The translations under genes were made by a program, and so were the position numbers. DNA of 64,000 nucleotides from Lysobacteraceae bacterium NML07-0707 (lineage in GTDB: Bacteria; Pseudomonadota; Gammaproteobacteria; Xanthomonadales; Xanthomonadaceae): the NCBI GenBank assembly GCA_002798295.1, contig NWQT01000014.1:1-64000 (forward strand), given 5' to 3'. Shown piece after piece: positions 54,281-62,789 of this stretch. Within the stretch, counting starts at the first letter, position 1. The number at the start of each line of letters is the position of its first letter. The notes beneath the pieces are model-generated. The model was given only the letters and a program-made list of their open reading frames with translations. It did not search any database and was not told where the DNA came from.

Positions 54281-56575
54281 ATGAAATCTTCTTCCCTGAC
54301 TGTCGCCATCGCGGCAGCGCTGGCCTGTGCCTGCGCCAGCGCTCAAACCCCTCCCTCTCCCGCCCCGGCCAAGGAAAAGCCCGCCGATCCGCAGTTGCTC
54401 GACCGCACCCAGGTATTGGCCAGCACGCCATTGCCGGCCGACAGCAGCGCGCTGGCCGGCTCGGCGCTGCAAGCGGCGCGCGCCCGGCAGCGTGATACCG
54501 CGGGGCTTCTCAGGCAGTTTGCCGGTGCCGAAGTACAGGCCGCCGGCGGTCTCTCCGGCCTGCCGCTGATTCACGGCATGGCGGGCGACCGCAACCGTGT
54601 GCAGATTGATGGCATGGATCTCATCGCCAGTTGCCCCAACCATATGAACCCGCCACTGTCCTATATCGACCCGGCCAATGTCAGTCTCATCCGCGTATTC
54701 AGCGCGATCAGCCCAGTCAGTGTTGGCGGCGATAGCATCGGCGGCAGCGTTGCGGTCGAATCACGTCCGCCTGAGTTTGCCGCAAACCCTGATGACTGGC
54801 AGTTCGGCGGCCATTTTGGCCTGCGCTATCACAGCAACGGCCATGCTCGCCATGCCGATGCTAGCCTGTGGCTTGCCAATGGACGCTGGCATTTGCGCTA
54901 TGAAGGCAACTACAACCAGGCCGAAAACTACCGCGCCGCCAAGCCGTTCCGTAACTTTACCGCCAGCGGCCGCGAAGGCCATGAAATCCGCCGCGATGAA
55001 GTCGCCTCCAGCGCCTATCGCTCACGCCAGCACGGCCTGCATGCGGCCTTCCGCCACGGCGCGCATCTATGGCAAGGGCATTACGCAGTGCAAACCATCC
55101 CGCTGCAAAACTATCCCAATCAGCGCATGGACATGCTCGATAACCGCCAGTACCGCTGGCAGCTCGGCTATCAGGGCGAAGCCGAATGGGGTAGAGTCGA
55201 AGCCCGTCTATGGCAAGAGCGCGTCCAGCATGTGATGGGCTTTGGCGAAGATCGCCAATACTGGTACGGAGCAGACAGCATGCAGCCCGGACAGGCTGGC
55301 CACAGCCGCGCCTGCGCCCCGATTGGCCCGCGCTGCGCCGCCGACATGCCGATGCACACCGCCAGCCGCACCCGTGCCGCCCGCTTCCAGCTCAATCTGG
55401 CGCTTGGTGACGAGGACTTGTTACGACTCGGCCAGGAGTGGCAGCAATATCGGCTGGATGATGACTGGCCGCCCTCCGGCGGCATGATGTGGCCGGGCAC
55501 CTTCTGGAACATCCACCAGGGTCGCCGCGACCGCGCCAGCCTGTTTGCCGAATGGGAAGGCCGGCTTGGCCGGAACTGGCAGGCGCTGCTCGGCCTTCGT
55601 CATACCCGCATCCATACTGATGCCGGGGAAGTGCGCGGCTACGACATTGACCCGCGCCCTCCCGGCAGCTACGCCATGACCGCCGCCGATGCGGCCGCCT
55701 TCAATGTCCGCCAGCGCCATCGCCGCGACCGTCATCTCGATGCCACGGCGCTGCTGCGCTGGACGCCCTCGGCGCAGCTTGACCTTGAAGCCGGCATCGC
55801 CCTCAAGACGCGCTCGCCAAACCTCTACGAGCGCTACGCCTGGTCGAGCTGGGCCATGGCGGCGATGATGAACAATACCCACGGCGATGGCAATGGCTAT
55901 GTCGGCAGCCCCGGCCTTGCCCCGGAAAAGGCGCGCACCCTGGCGCTGACCCTCGACTGGCATGCCGCTCCCGGCAGCAGCGCGGTGTGGCGGCTGCGGC
56001 TGACCCCCTGGCATACCCGGGTGCGCGACTATATCGATGCCACGCCAATCCAAACGCATCAACCCGGCAAGTTCCAGGTACTGCGCTATGCCAACCAGTC
56101 TGCGCGCCTGTACGGGCTGGACATAAGTGGCGAGCTGCCACTGGCGACTGGCGCGTTCGGCAGCTTCAGCCTGCAAGGCAATGCGCAATGGCAGCGTGGC
56201 AAGAATCTCGACAGCGGCCATCCGCTATACCAGCAAATGCCTGCCCATGCCCGGCTCAGCCTGCAACACCAGCATCAGGGCTGGCAAAGCGCGCTGGAAT
56301 GGCAGCTGGTGGCCGCCAAGACCCGGACTTCGCCATTGCGCAATGAGCTTGCCACCGGCGGTTATGGGCTGCTGAACCTGCGCCTTGCGCGCGAATTTGG
56401 CCAATGGCGCGTCGATGCCGGGGTGGATAACCTGCTGAACCGCCTGTATGCCCACCCCGCCGCCGGGATTTACCTGGGGCAGGGACGCAGCATGGCGATC
56501 AACGGCCTGCCGCATGGCATCCCGGTTCCGGGCATGGGGCGCTCGTTCCATCTGGCACTGCGCCGCGACTGGTAA
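54281..56575 (+). CDS. oprC: TonB-dependent copper receptor (OprC/NosA-like)
   Basis: Outer-membrane beta-barrel of 764 aa with a signal peptide (SSLTVAIAAALACACASA), plug domain (GLPLIHGMAGDRNRVQIDGM) and C-terminal strand ending in aromatic residues (SFHLALRRDW). ASCPNHMNPPLSYIDPA gives Cys118 and Met122, matching the C-x3-M copper ligands known for Pseudomonas OprC; MPMH at 356-359 could supply the His/Met partners. Predicted to import copper, with the DUF2946 gene as partner. A hairpin follows the stop. Confidence 0.88.
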   Translation: MKSSSLTVAIAAALACACASAQTPPSPAPAKEKPADPQLLDRTQVLASTPLPADSSALAGSALQAARARQRDTAGLLRQFAGAEVQAAGGLSGLPLIHGMAGDRNRVQIDGMDLIASCPNHMNPPLSYIDPANVSLIRVFSAISPVSVGGDSIGGSVAVESRPPEFAANPDDWQFGGHFGLRYHSNGHARHADASLWLANGRWHLRYEGNYNQAENYRAAKPFRNFTASGREGHEIRRDEVASSAYRSRQHGLHAAFRHGAHLWQGHYAVQTIPLQNYPNQRMDMLDNRQYRWQLGYQGEAEWGRVEARLWQERVQHVMGFGEDRQYWYGADSMQPGQAGHSRACAPIGPRCAADMPMHTASRTRAARFQLNLALGDEDLLRLGQEWQQYRLDDDWPPSGGMMWPGTFWNIHQGRRDRASLFAEWEGRLGRNWQALLGLRHTRIHTDAGEVRGYDIDPRPPGSYAMTAADAAAFNVRQRHRRDRHLDATALLRWTPSAQLDLEAGIALKTRSPNLYERYAWSSWAMAAMMNNTHGDGNGYVGSPGLAPEKARTLALTLDWHAAPGSSAVWRLRLTPWHTRVRDYIDATPIQTHQPGKFQVLRYANQSARLYGLDISGELPLATGAFGSFSLQGNAQWQRGKNLDSGHPLYQQMPAHARLSLQHQHQGWQSALEWQLVAAKTRTSPLRNELATGGYGLLNLRLAREFGQWRVDAGVDNLLNRLYAHPAAGIYLGQGRSMAINGLPHGIPVPGMGRSFHLALRRDW

Positions 56576-56583
56576 ATCCCCTC

Positions 56584-56611
56584 GCCGATACCCCAGCAAT
56601 GGGGTATCGGC
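56584..56611 (+). terminator. Probable terminator after the copper receptor gene
   Basis: A perfect 11-bp stem GCCGATACCCC / GGGGTATCGGC with a 6-nt loop lies 8 bp after the stop codon. The following T content is modest (CTCTTG). Confidence 0.65.
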
Positions 56612-56734
56612 TCTTGCCCGGCCGATTTACCCTTAAAATCCGCCCATGCACCTCACCTTACTGCTCCCACCATGCCAGCGCGATGGCCGCACTTACCACC
56701 GCAGGCATTCCCCTGGCCTGCTGGCGGTATCGCC

Positions 56735-57313
56735 ATGATGATGCCGCTCCTGCAACTGCATCTGACCCTGCCGGCCTGGGTGCATGATTTCCCCCTTGAA
56801 AACCAGTATCCGGGCGATGAGGCCAAGATGGCGCTGGCGATAGCGCTATCGCGCCAGAACGTCCAGGCGCGCAGCGGCGGGCCGTTTGCTGCAGCCATTT
56901 TCGGCGCCGATGACCGGCTGATTGCCATTGGCGTCAACCGGGTGGTGCCGATGAACTGCTCGGTCGCCCATGCCGAAATGATGGCTTTCATGCTGGCACA
57001 ACAACGCTTGCAACGCCCGCGCCTCAACCGTAATGACGATGGTAGCGCCTATGGGCCGGTCACCCTGGCCACCTCCGCCCAGCCTTGCTGCCAGTGTTTC
57101 GGTGCTTCGATCTGGGCGGGCATCGACCGGCTGCTGATGGCCGCGCGCAGCGAGGATGTGGAAGCCCTCACCGCTTTTGACGAAGGCCCGCTGCCGCAGG
57201 ACTGGATGGGGGCACTCAGCGATCGTGGCATCGAAGTCGTGCGCGATCTGCAACGCGAAGCCGCCTGCGAAGTGCTGCGCAGCTATAGTGCCGGGCAAGG
57301 CGCGAGCTATTGA
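56735..57313 (+). CDS. CMP/dCMP-type nucleoside deaminase family protein
   Basis: A 192-aa zinc deaminase fold: HAE at 79-81 (SVAHAEMMAF) and P-C-x-x-C at 117-121 (AQPCCQCFGASIWAG) form the catalytic set, with GGPFAAAIFGADD as the upstream strand typical of guanine deaminase/TadA-like members. The substrate is unclear; the strand pattern fits nucleobase rather than tRNA deaminases. Three consecutive ATG codons make the exact start uncertain. It is followed after 1 bp by rlmM. Confidence 0.82.
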   Translation: MMMPLLQLHLTLPAWVHDFPLENQYPGDEAKMALAIALSRQNVQARSGGPFAAAIFGADDRLIAIGVNRVVPMNCSVAHAEMMAFMLAQQRLQRPRLNRNDDGSAYGPVTLATSAQPCCQCFGASIWAGIDRLLMAARSEDVEALTAFDEGPLPQDWMGALSDRGIEVVRDLQREAACEVLRSYSAGQGASY

Positions 57314-57314
57314 G

Positions 57315-58361
57315 ATGCGTGGACTGTTTTGCTGGTGCCGTGCCGGGTTCGAGCCTGACCTTGCCGCCGAACTGACCGAGCGCGCCGCTGACTCCGGCTT
57401 TGCCGGCTATGCCCGCACCGAGCGCGGCAGCGGCTACGTCATCTTTCATTGTGAAGACGCTGCGGCGCTGGATGCCGCCCTGCCCTGGCGCGAGCTGATC
57501 TTTGCCCGGCAAAAACTGCGCCTTGTGGCTGAACTGCGCGGTATCGACACCCAGGACCGCATCAGCCCGGTGCTTGCTGCACTCACGGCCAACGGGCAGC
57601 ACTTTGGCGAGCTTTGGCTGGAGCATCCAGATTCTGACACCGGCAAACCACTGGCCGGGCTTGCACGCAGCTTTGGCAATGCCCTGCGCCCGGCACTGCG
57701 CAAACAGGGGCTGCTCACAGCCAACCCGAACCCGCATCTGCCGCGCCTGCATATCGCCGTACTGGCCAGCGACCACCTGCTGCTTGCCTGTGCCCAGCCA
57801 CAGGACAGCGCCCCCTGGCCGCTGGGTATCCCGCGCCTGAAAATGCACCCGGACGCGCCCTCACGCAGCGCCCTGAAGCTCGAAGAAGCCCTGCTTGGCC
57901 TGCTTGATGACACAGAGCGGAGCCGCTTGCTGCATCCGGGCATGCGCGCCGCCGACCTCGGCGCCGCCCCCGGTGGCTGGACCTGGGTGCTGACCCGACA
58001 TGGCCTGCATGTACACGCCATCGACAACGGCCCGCTGCGGCAGCATGTACTGGATACCGGCCTTGTCACCCACCTGCGCGAGGACGGCTTCCGCTGGTAT
58101 CCGGCCAGGCCACTGGACTGGATGGTCTGCGACATGGTGGAACAACCCATCCGCGTGGCAGCCCGCATGGCCGAATGGTTCGCCAACGGCTGGTGCCAGC
58201 ATGCGATATTCAACCTGAAACTGCCGATGAAAAAACGCTGGGCAGAAGCGCTCCGCTGCCTGGAGCTGTTCCGGCGCGATGCCGGGCTACTGACCACCCT
58301 GCGCGCCAAACAGCTCTACCACGACCGCGAAGAAATCACCGTGTTTGCCAGCAGACGCTGA
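57315..58361 (+). CDS. rlmM: 23S rRNA 2'-O-ribose methyltransferase (C2498)
   Basis: A 348-aa protein with an N-terminal THUMP-like region and a C-terminal RrmJ-fold methyltransferase: ADLGAAPGGWTWVLTRHGLH (SAM site), DWMVCDMVEQPIRVA and FNLKLPMKKRWAEAL (catalytic K-D-K-E series). The N-terminus MRGLFCWCRAGFEPDLAAEL is characteristic of RlmM (YgdE) from gammaproteobacteria. ATG at 57315 lies 1 bp after the deaminase stop. Confidence 0.95.
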   Translation: MRGLFCWCRAGFEPDLAAELTERAADSGFAGYARTERGSGYVIFHCEDAAALDAALPWRELIFARQKLRLVAELRGIDTQDRISPVLAALTANGQHFGELWLEHPDSDTGKPLAGLARSFGNALRPALRKQGLLTANPNPHLPRLHIAVLASDHLLLACAQPQDSAPWPLGIPRLKMHPDAPSRSALKLEEALLGLLDDTERSRLLHPGMRAADLGAAPGGWTWVLTRHGLHVHAIDNGPLRQHVLDTGLVTHLREDGFRWYPARPLDWMVCDMVEQPIRVAARMAEWFANGWCQHAIFNLKLPMKKRWAEALRCLELFRRDAGLLTTLRAKQLYHDREEITVFASRR

Positions 58362-58401
58362 GCACTTGCCTGGCGAGTGCACTTTAGCCTGCCCAGAAAC
58401 A

Positions 58402-58566
58402 TCAAACGTATGAGTGAAGCAGCTCAATCACGGCGGCTTGCAGACCTTGAATTTCTTTTGCTTCCAATACTCCCGGCAGCCCCCATAGCGCATCGGGCGG
58501 CCATGCAGGCGAGGCCGCAATCTGCCGGTAGAGTTTTCTGCTGCGCAGGAAAAAACCATTCTTCAG
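58402..58566 (-). other. Possible small reading frame or gene remnant after metA
   Basis: On the minus strand a 54-codon frame runs through the metA stop and reads NGFFLRSRKLYRQIAASPAW, then GVLEAKEIQGLQAAVIELLH, ending at TGA 58402-58404. The amino-acid make-up looks coding, but no ATG, GTG or TTG lies at its start (a CTG overlaps the metA stop). It may be the tail of a lost gene or a non-AUG coupled peptide. The rest of the 200-bp gap shows nothing. Confidence 0.3.
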
Positions 58567-59624
58567 CCTTGAGCACTACCCAGTATCCCGATGGGATTGG
58601 CTGGGTCAACACCGTCCATATATTGCCGGGTACGGTCGTGGTGGGTGAGCTGGTAAATCAGTCCCAGCCAGTTGGCGAAAATCGCCTTGGCAGTATCGCG
58701 CCAGGTGTTATCAATCAACTCCGACAATTCCGGATACGGAAAGGGCATATCAGGAAAGCCGTTCTGGATATAGTCATCCAGCAGCGCCTGCGCCTCATCG
58801 GAAAGGTAATTTGCAGGCAGATGCGGCTTCTGCACACTTTCACCACGGGCATAGGCCAGTAAATCGCGCTTGTACTCTTTCAAAAGGCTGAGCTGGTCGT
58901 ATTCGGGGTGGCCTTGCAGATAGACATGGCGGAAGCCGTCTTTCGAAGTTGCCAGCGCCACGCTGCCATCGATACCTGCCACCAGTACCGGCAGGCCATG
59001 CGCCTGCAAAGTCGCCGCCGACACCTCATTGCGACGTGAATGCGGCATATCAAAGCGGGTATTGATGTTTGATAGCAATGGGTGCTTGCGATCAAGCACA
59101 CGATGCGGGAATACGCCAAAACACTTCTGCGTCAACGGCTCACGCGCGATGCCATAAAAATGCTGGAAGGCGGCATGCGAAGCCAAACACGAGCACAGTA
59201 CCGAAGCCACATTTTTGTCTGCCCAGGCAAATACACGCAGCATTTCTTGCAAATACGGCTCATCGCGCAAATCGGCATGGATGGGATTGGTGCCGGTGAT
59301 GATCAGGCCATCCAGGCCGTGTGCCGCCACATCGTCAAAGCGCTCGTAATACTGCCCGACATACGCGCGCGTTGCTTCGCTGCGCGGGATGCCATCAATG
59401 CTGAAGATATGTACATAAAACTGTGCAATCCGGTTGCAGCTACCAATCAACCGCAGGAATTGCCGCTCGGTAGCACGCAGCGCGCCATCGGGCATCATGT
59501 TCAAAAGACCGATATGCAGCTCGCGGATGTCCTGATGCTCGGCGCGCCCAACCTCCAACACTTCCTGCCCTTCGGCACGAATGCGCTCAAGTGATTCAAG
59601 TGGGCGGTGGGCAACCAGGGGCAT
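58563..59624 (-). CDS. metA: Homoserine O-succinyltransferase/acyltransferase (MetA family)
   Basis: First step of methionine synthesis from homoserine. A 353-aa protein with the MetA landmarks LHIGLLNMMPDGALRATERQ, catalytic cysteine Cys146 (VLCSCLASHAAFQHF), the FDMPHSRRNEV segment and YLQGHPEYD with the catalytic His and Glu. MetA-family enzymes use succinyl- or acetyl-CoA, and I cannot settle which from the sequence. Start MPLVAHRPLESLERIR fits the family; a TTG at 59666 would add 14 residues. Confidence 0.93.
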   Translation of the reverse strand: MPLVAHRPLESLERIRAEGQEVLEVGRAEHQDIRELHIGLLNMMPDGALRATERQFLRLIGSCNRIAQFYVHIFSIDGIPRSEATRAYVGQYYERFDDVAAHGLDGLIITGTNPIHADLRDEPYLQEMLRVFAWADKNVASVLCSCLASHAAFQHFYGIAREPLTQKCFGVFPHRVLDRKHPLLSNINTRFDMPHSRRNEVSAATLQAHGLPVLVAGIDGSVALATSKDGFRHVYLQGHPEYDQLSLLKEYKRDLLAYARGESVQKPHLPANYLSDEAQALLDDYIQNGFPDMPFPYPELSELIDNTWRDTAKAIFANWLGLIYQLTHHDRTRQYMDGVDPANPIGILGSAQG

Positions 59625-59749
59625 TGCAAGATTCGCAGCCAAAAAACAGGGAGCATTATCGGGCAAGAGCCGGTAAGCAGCGATGCCAAGAGCCGCCCAA
59701 GAAAATGAACTATCCCGTCAAGTTAAACAATGACATCATCAGGCACACA

Positions 59750-60937
59750 TCAAACCGCGATCCCGGCAGCATGTCGCCACAGGGCATGCCGCAGCGGCGC
59801 AATCGCATCGGCGATGCCCAGCGCGCGTCCGCGCAGCAAGGTCAGTGGCAGGCTGTCGTTGGAGTACACCCGGTTGATGGCTTCAAAGGCGTAGCTGGAA
59901 AGCACATTGTCGCTGCGGCGCTCGCGTGCCCAACGTTGCAGGCGGGCGCTGGAAGCAAAGTCGGCGCCTTTTGCCCGGGCACGCTTGACGCTTTGATAAA
60001 ACGCAGCCACATCGCGCAACCCCAGGTTCACGCCCTGCCCGGCCAGCGGATGCACGGCATGTGCGGCATCGCCCATCAGCAACAAGCGCCCCTGGCATTG
60101 CTGCCTGGCCAGCCGCCGCTTGAGCGGAAACGCCACCCGCCTGGAGGCGAGGCGGATGCCGCCAAAGCGGCCAGCAAAAGCATGGGCAAGCTCCAGGGCA
60201 AAGGCATCTTCATCCAGTGCCAGGACGCGCTCGGCCTCGTCATTGGGCAGGCTCCAGACGATGGAGCACAGCCGCTCATCATCGCAAGGCAAAAAGGCCA
60301 GCGGACCGGTCGGCAAAAAGCGTTGCCAGGCGGTGTGCTGATGCGGCTTTTCAAGCTGCACATAAGCCACCACGCCCTGCTGCCGGTAGTCGTGTTCGGA
60401 TACAGGGATACCGGCGAGCTCGCGCAATCGGGAATTGGCGCCATCAGCCGCCACCACCAGGCGCGCTTCCAGCGCTTCGCCGCCCTCAAGCGTCAACCGG
60501 ATGCCATCGGCCAGCGGCTCGAAACCGCCGATGCAGGCACCGCTCAAGGTTTCCACCCCGGCTGCTTGCGCCCCCTGCCAGAGCCGATCGGCCAGCAAAT
60601 TGTTTTCCACAATCCAGCCCAGTTCCCGGCGGGCAAAATCATCGGCAGAAAAAACCAGCGTATCCGGGCGTGCCGCATCGCTGACCCACATCTTGCGATA
60701 GGGCTGCGCGCGCGTTTTGCAAATGTCCTGCCATACGCCTATTTCATCCAGCAAGGCGGCATTATCCGGCGCCAGCGCATAGACTCGCAGGTCACGGTCT
60801 TGCACGGAAAAGCGCGCCGCTGTCCGCGCCTCGACCAACGCCACCTCAAGCCCTGCACGGGCGAGCGCAAGCGCGCAGGCAGCGCCCACCACGCCCGCGC
60901 CCACAACGATGACATCACGCCTCATGCGACGGCTCAT
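59750..60937 (-). CDS. ubiI: UbiI/VisC-like FAD-dependent ubiquinone hydroxylase
   Basis: A 395-aa UbiH/COQ6-family flavoprotein: DVIVVGAGVVGAACALALAR, RVYALAPDNAALLDEIG, VVAADGANSRLRELAGI and LLMGDAAHAVHPLAGQGVNL (FAD ribityl site). It probably hydroxylates the aromatic ring during ubiquinone synthesis, at C5 if it is UbiI. The start at 60937 overlaps the ubiH stop by 4 nt; a much longer in-frame extension lies inside ubiH and is rejected. Confidence 0.85.
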   Translation of the reverse strand: MSRRMRRDVIVVGAGVVGAACALALARAGLEVALVEARTAARFSVQDRDLRVYALAPDNAALLDEIGVWQDICKTRAQPYRKMWVSDAARPDTLVFSADDFARRELGWIVENNLLADRLWQGAQAAGVETLSGACIGGFEPLADGIRLTLEGGEALEARLVVAADGANSRLRELAGIPVSEHDYRQQGVVAYVQLEKPHQHTAWQRFLPTGPLAFLPCDDERLCSIVWSLPNDEAERVLALDEDAFALELAHAFAGRFGGIRLASRRVAFPLKRRLARQQCQGRLLLMGDAAHAVHPLAGQGVNLGLRDVAAFYQSVKRARAKGADFASSARLQRWARERRSDNVLSSYAFEAINRVYSNDSLPLTLLRGRALGIADAIAPLRHALWRHAAGIAV

Positions 60938-62136
60938 TGCATCACCTCCCGGCACAGTTCCGGCAAATCGCCGCGATAGCCCATACCGCCTGCCGCCAGT
61001 TGGCCACGCAGCCCGGGCGTATTGGCCAAAACGCCCATGCCGATGCTGCGCATCAGGCTCACCCCCAGCCCCGGATTGGCGCTGATTTTTGCCATGCCGT
61101 CGGAAAAAGACAGGGTACGCTCGCGGTCTTGCCGGCGGCGCTCGGCATACGTCTCCAGCAACTGCGGCGTATCCAAGCCGTGCTGGCGGATTTCTTCCAC
61201 CAGGGTCAGCGCATCGCGCAGGCCAAGATTGAAGCCTTGCGCCCCCAGCGGATGAATACTCTGCGCCGCATTGCCCAGCAGCACTGCACGCGGCGCCATC
61301 AGGCGCTCGGCGACCACGCGCTGCATGGGATAACGGCTGCGCTCGCCGGAGGCGAGAAAACGCCCGGCGCGCCAACCAAAGGCTTCTTGCAGGCGGGCAA
61401 GCCAGGCGGCCTCATCCAGCGCTGCGACCGCATCGGCGTCATCGGCGGCCACGCCATGCACCAGCCCATAATGACGGTCAAGACGCGGCAGCAGCGCCGT
61501 GGGGCCATGTTCGCCCAAACGTTCCCAGGCAGTGCCATCGGGCGGGCGTGAAGTGCGCACCCGGCAAACAAACAATATCTGCTGATAATCATGCTGCTCG
61601 GCGGCGATGCCCAGCGCCTGCCGCACTGCGCTTTGCATGCCATCGGCGCCGACCAGAAGACGCGCCTGCACACGCTGCCGCTCGCCGCCCGATTCGATTT
61701 CCAGCTGCCGCAGGCCGTTTGCAGCAAGCCAGGTACCCACAAAGCGCGCCGGACGGTAGCGCTGAAGGTTGCCGACTTGCACGATGCGTGTTTCCAGCGC
61801 CTGACCAAAATCGCTGGCGGTCACCACATGACCGAAGGCTTCGCGCCGATACTCGCGCGCTGCCATCACCACCTTGCCAAAATCTCCACGGCGCGTGGTG
61901 TGGATGCGGCGAATAGGCGAAGCACTGCGCAAATGCTGCCAGATACCAAGCCGCGCCAACGCCTGGCAGGTGGTTTCGGCAAAGCTCAAATTGCGCTCGT
62001 CAAATACCGGCGGCAGCTCGCCCGCAGGCGCGGCCTCGACAAGGGCGACATCAAGACCGCTGGACTCCAGTGCGATGGCAAGGCTCGAACCCACCAGCCC
62101 GCCACCGACAATCACCACATCATGCTGTTTTTCCAT
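60934..62136 (-). CDS. ubiH: 2-octaprenyl-6-methoxyphenol hydroxylase (UbiH)
   Basis: A 400-aa FAD monooxygenase of ubiquinone synthesis (C4 hydroxylation in E. coli). Motifs: DVVIVGGGLVGSSLAIALES, VFDERNLSFAETTCQAL near the N-terminus, LVGADGMQSAVRQALGI and LLGNAAQSIHPLGAQGFNL; GNAAQ in place of GDAAH is the usual UbiH variant. It precedes and overlaps the ubiI-like gene (ATGA), so both are made from one transcript. A third member of the family lies at 13958. Confidence 0.9.
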   Translation of the reverse strand: MEKQHDVVIVGGGLVGSSLAIALESSGLDVALVEAAPAGELPPVFDERNLSFAETTCQALARLGIWQHLRSASPIRRIHTTRRGDFGKVVMAAREYRREAFGHVVTASDFGQALETRIVQVGNLQRYRPARFVGTWLAANGLRQLEIESGGERQRVQARLLVGADGMQSAVRQALGIAAEQHDYQQILFVCRVRTSRPPDGTAWERLGEHGPTALLPRLDRHYGLVHGVAADDADAVAALDEAAWLARLQEAFGWRAGRFLASGERSRYPMQRVVAERLMAPRAVLLGNAAQSIHPLGAQGFNLGLRDALTLVEEIRQHGLDTPQLLETYAERRRQDRERTLSFSDGMAKISANPGLGVSLMRSIGMGVLANTPGLRGQLAAGGMGYRGDLPELCREVMQ

Positions 62137-62219
62137 GCGCTGATTTTAAGCCCCCCAGCGCCTGTTCACAGGCGCTCACGCTAAGATTGCGCAACAACCT
62201 GCTTTTCGGAAATTGGCAA

Positions 62220-62789
62220 ATGGGCAACCGGCTTTCCAAAATCTATACCCGCACCGGCGATGATGGCAGCACCGGCCTTGGCGATGGCAGCCGGGTGCCC
62301 AAAGAATCCCTGCGCGTGGAGGCTTACGGCACGGTGGACGAGGCCAATGCCTGCATCGGCCTGATTCTTGCCTGTGATTTCCCTGATGATGGCGCCAGCC
62401 TCGGCGTGCGCCCGCTGCTGGTTTCCATCCAGCATCAATTGTTCGATTTAGGAGGAGAGCTGTGCATTCCCGGCCACGCTGCCATCTTCGATGCCGACAT
62501 CGAGCAACTGGAGCAGCAGCTTGACCACTACAACGACAGCCTGCCGCCGCTCAAGGACTTCATCCTGCCCGGTGGTGGCGAAGCGGCCGCCCGCTGTCAT
62601 CTGGCGCGTACCGTGGTGCGCCGCGCCGAACGGCTTTGCGTGGCGCTTTCACGAATGGAAAACATCCGCCCGCAAGCACTGCGCTATCTGAACCGCCTCT
62701 CCGACCTGATGTTCGTGCTCTCCCGCATCCTGGCGCGCGCCAGCGGCCATGGCGAAGTGCTCTGGAACCATCAGCGCCGTCATGGCTGA
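62220..62789 (+). CDS. ATP:cob(I)alamin adenosyltransferase (PduO type)
   Basis: Makes adenosylcobalamin from cob(I)alamin and ATP. The 189-aa trimeric-bundle protein has the N-terminal KIYTRTGDDGSTGLGDGSRV, the DEANACIGL helix, FILPGGGEAAARCHLARTVV and RYLNRLSDLMFVLSRILARA with the conserved Arg and Asp residues. ATG 62220 begins the conserved part; an upstream extension crosses the ubiH promoter region. No cobalamin riboswitch is seen. It overlaps the next gene by 8 bp. Confidence 0.94.
   Translation: MGNRLSKIYTRTGDDGSTGLGDGSRVPKESLRVEAYGTVDEANACIGLILACDFPDDGASLGVRPLLVSIQHQLFDLGGELCIPGHAAIFDADIEQLEQQLDHYNDSLPPLKDFILPGGGEAAARCHLARTVVRRAERLCVALSRMENIRPQALRYLNRLSDLMFVLSRILARASGHGEVLWNHQRRHG

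Noticed and set aside
59625-59749. SAM riboswitch upstream of metA
   Set aside because: No recognisable conserved SAM-II or SAM-I core or pseudoknot could be read in the 125 bp.
62137-62219. Cobalamin riboswitch before the adenosyltransferase gene
   Set aside because: The gap is only 83 bp and contains no B12-box-like sequence.
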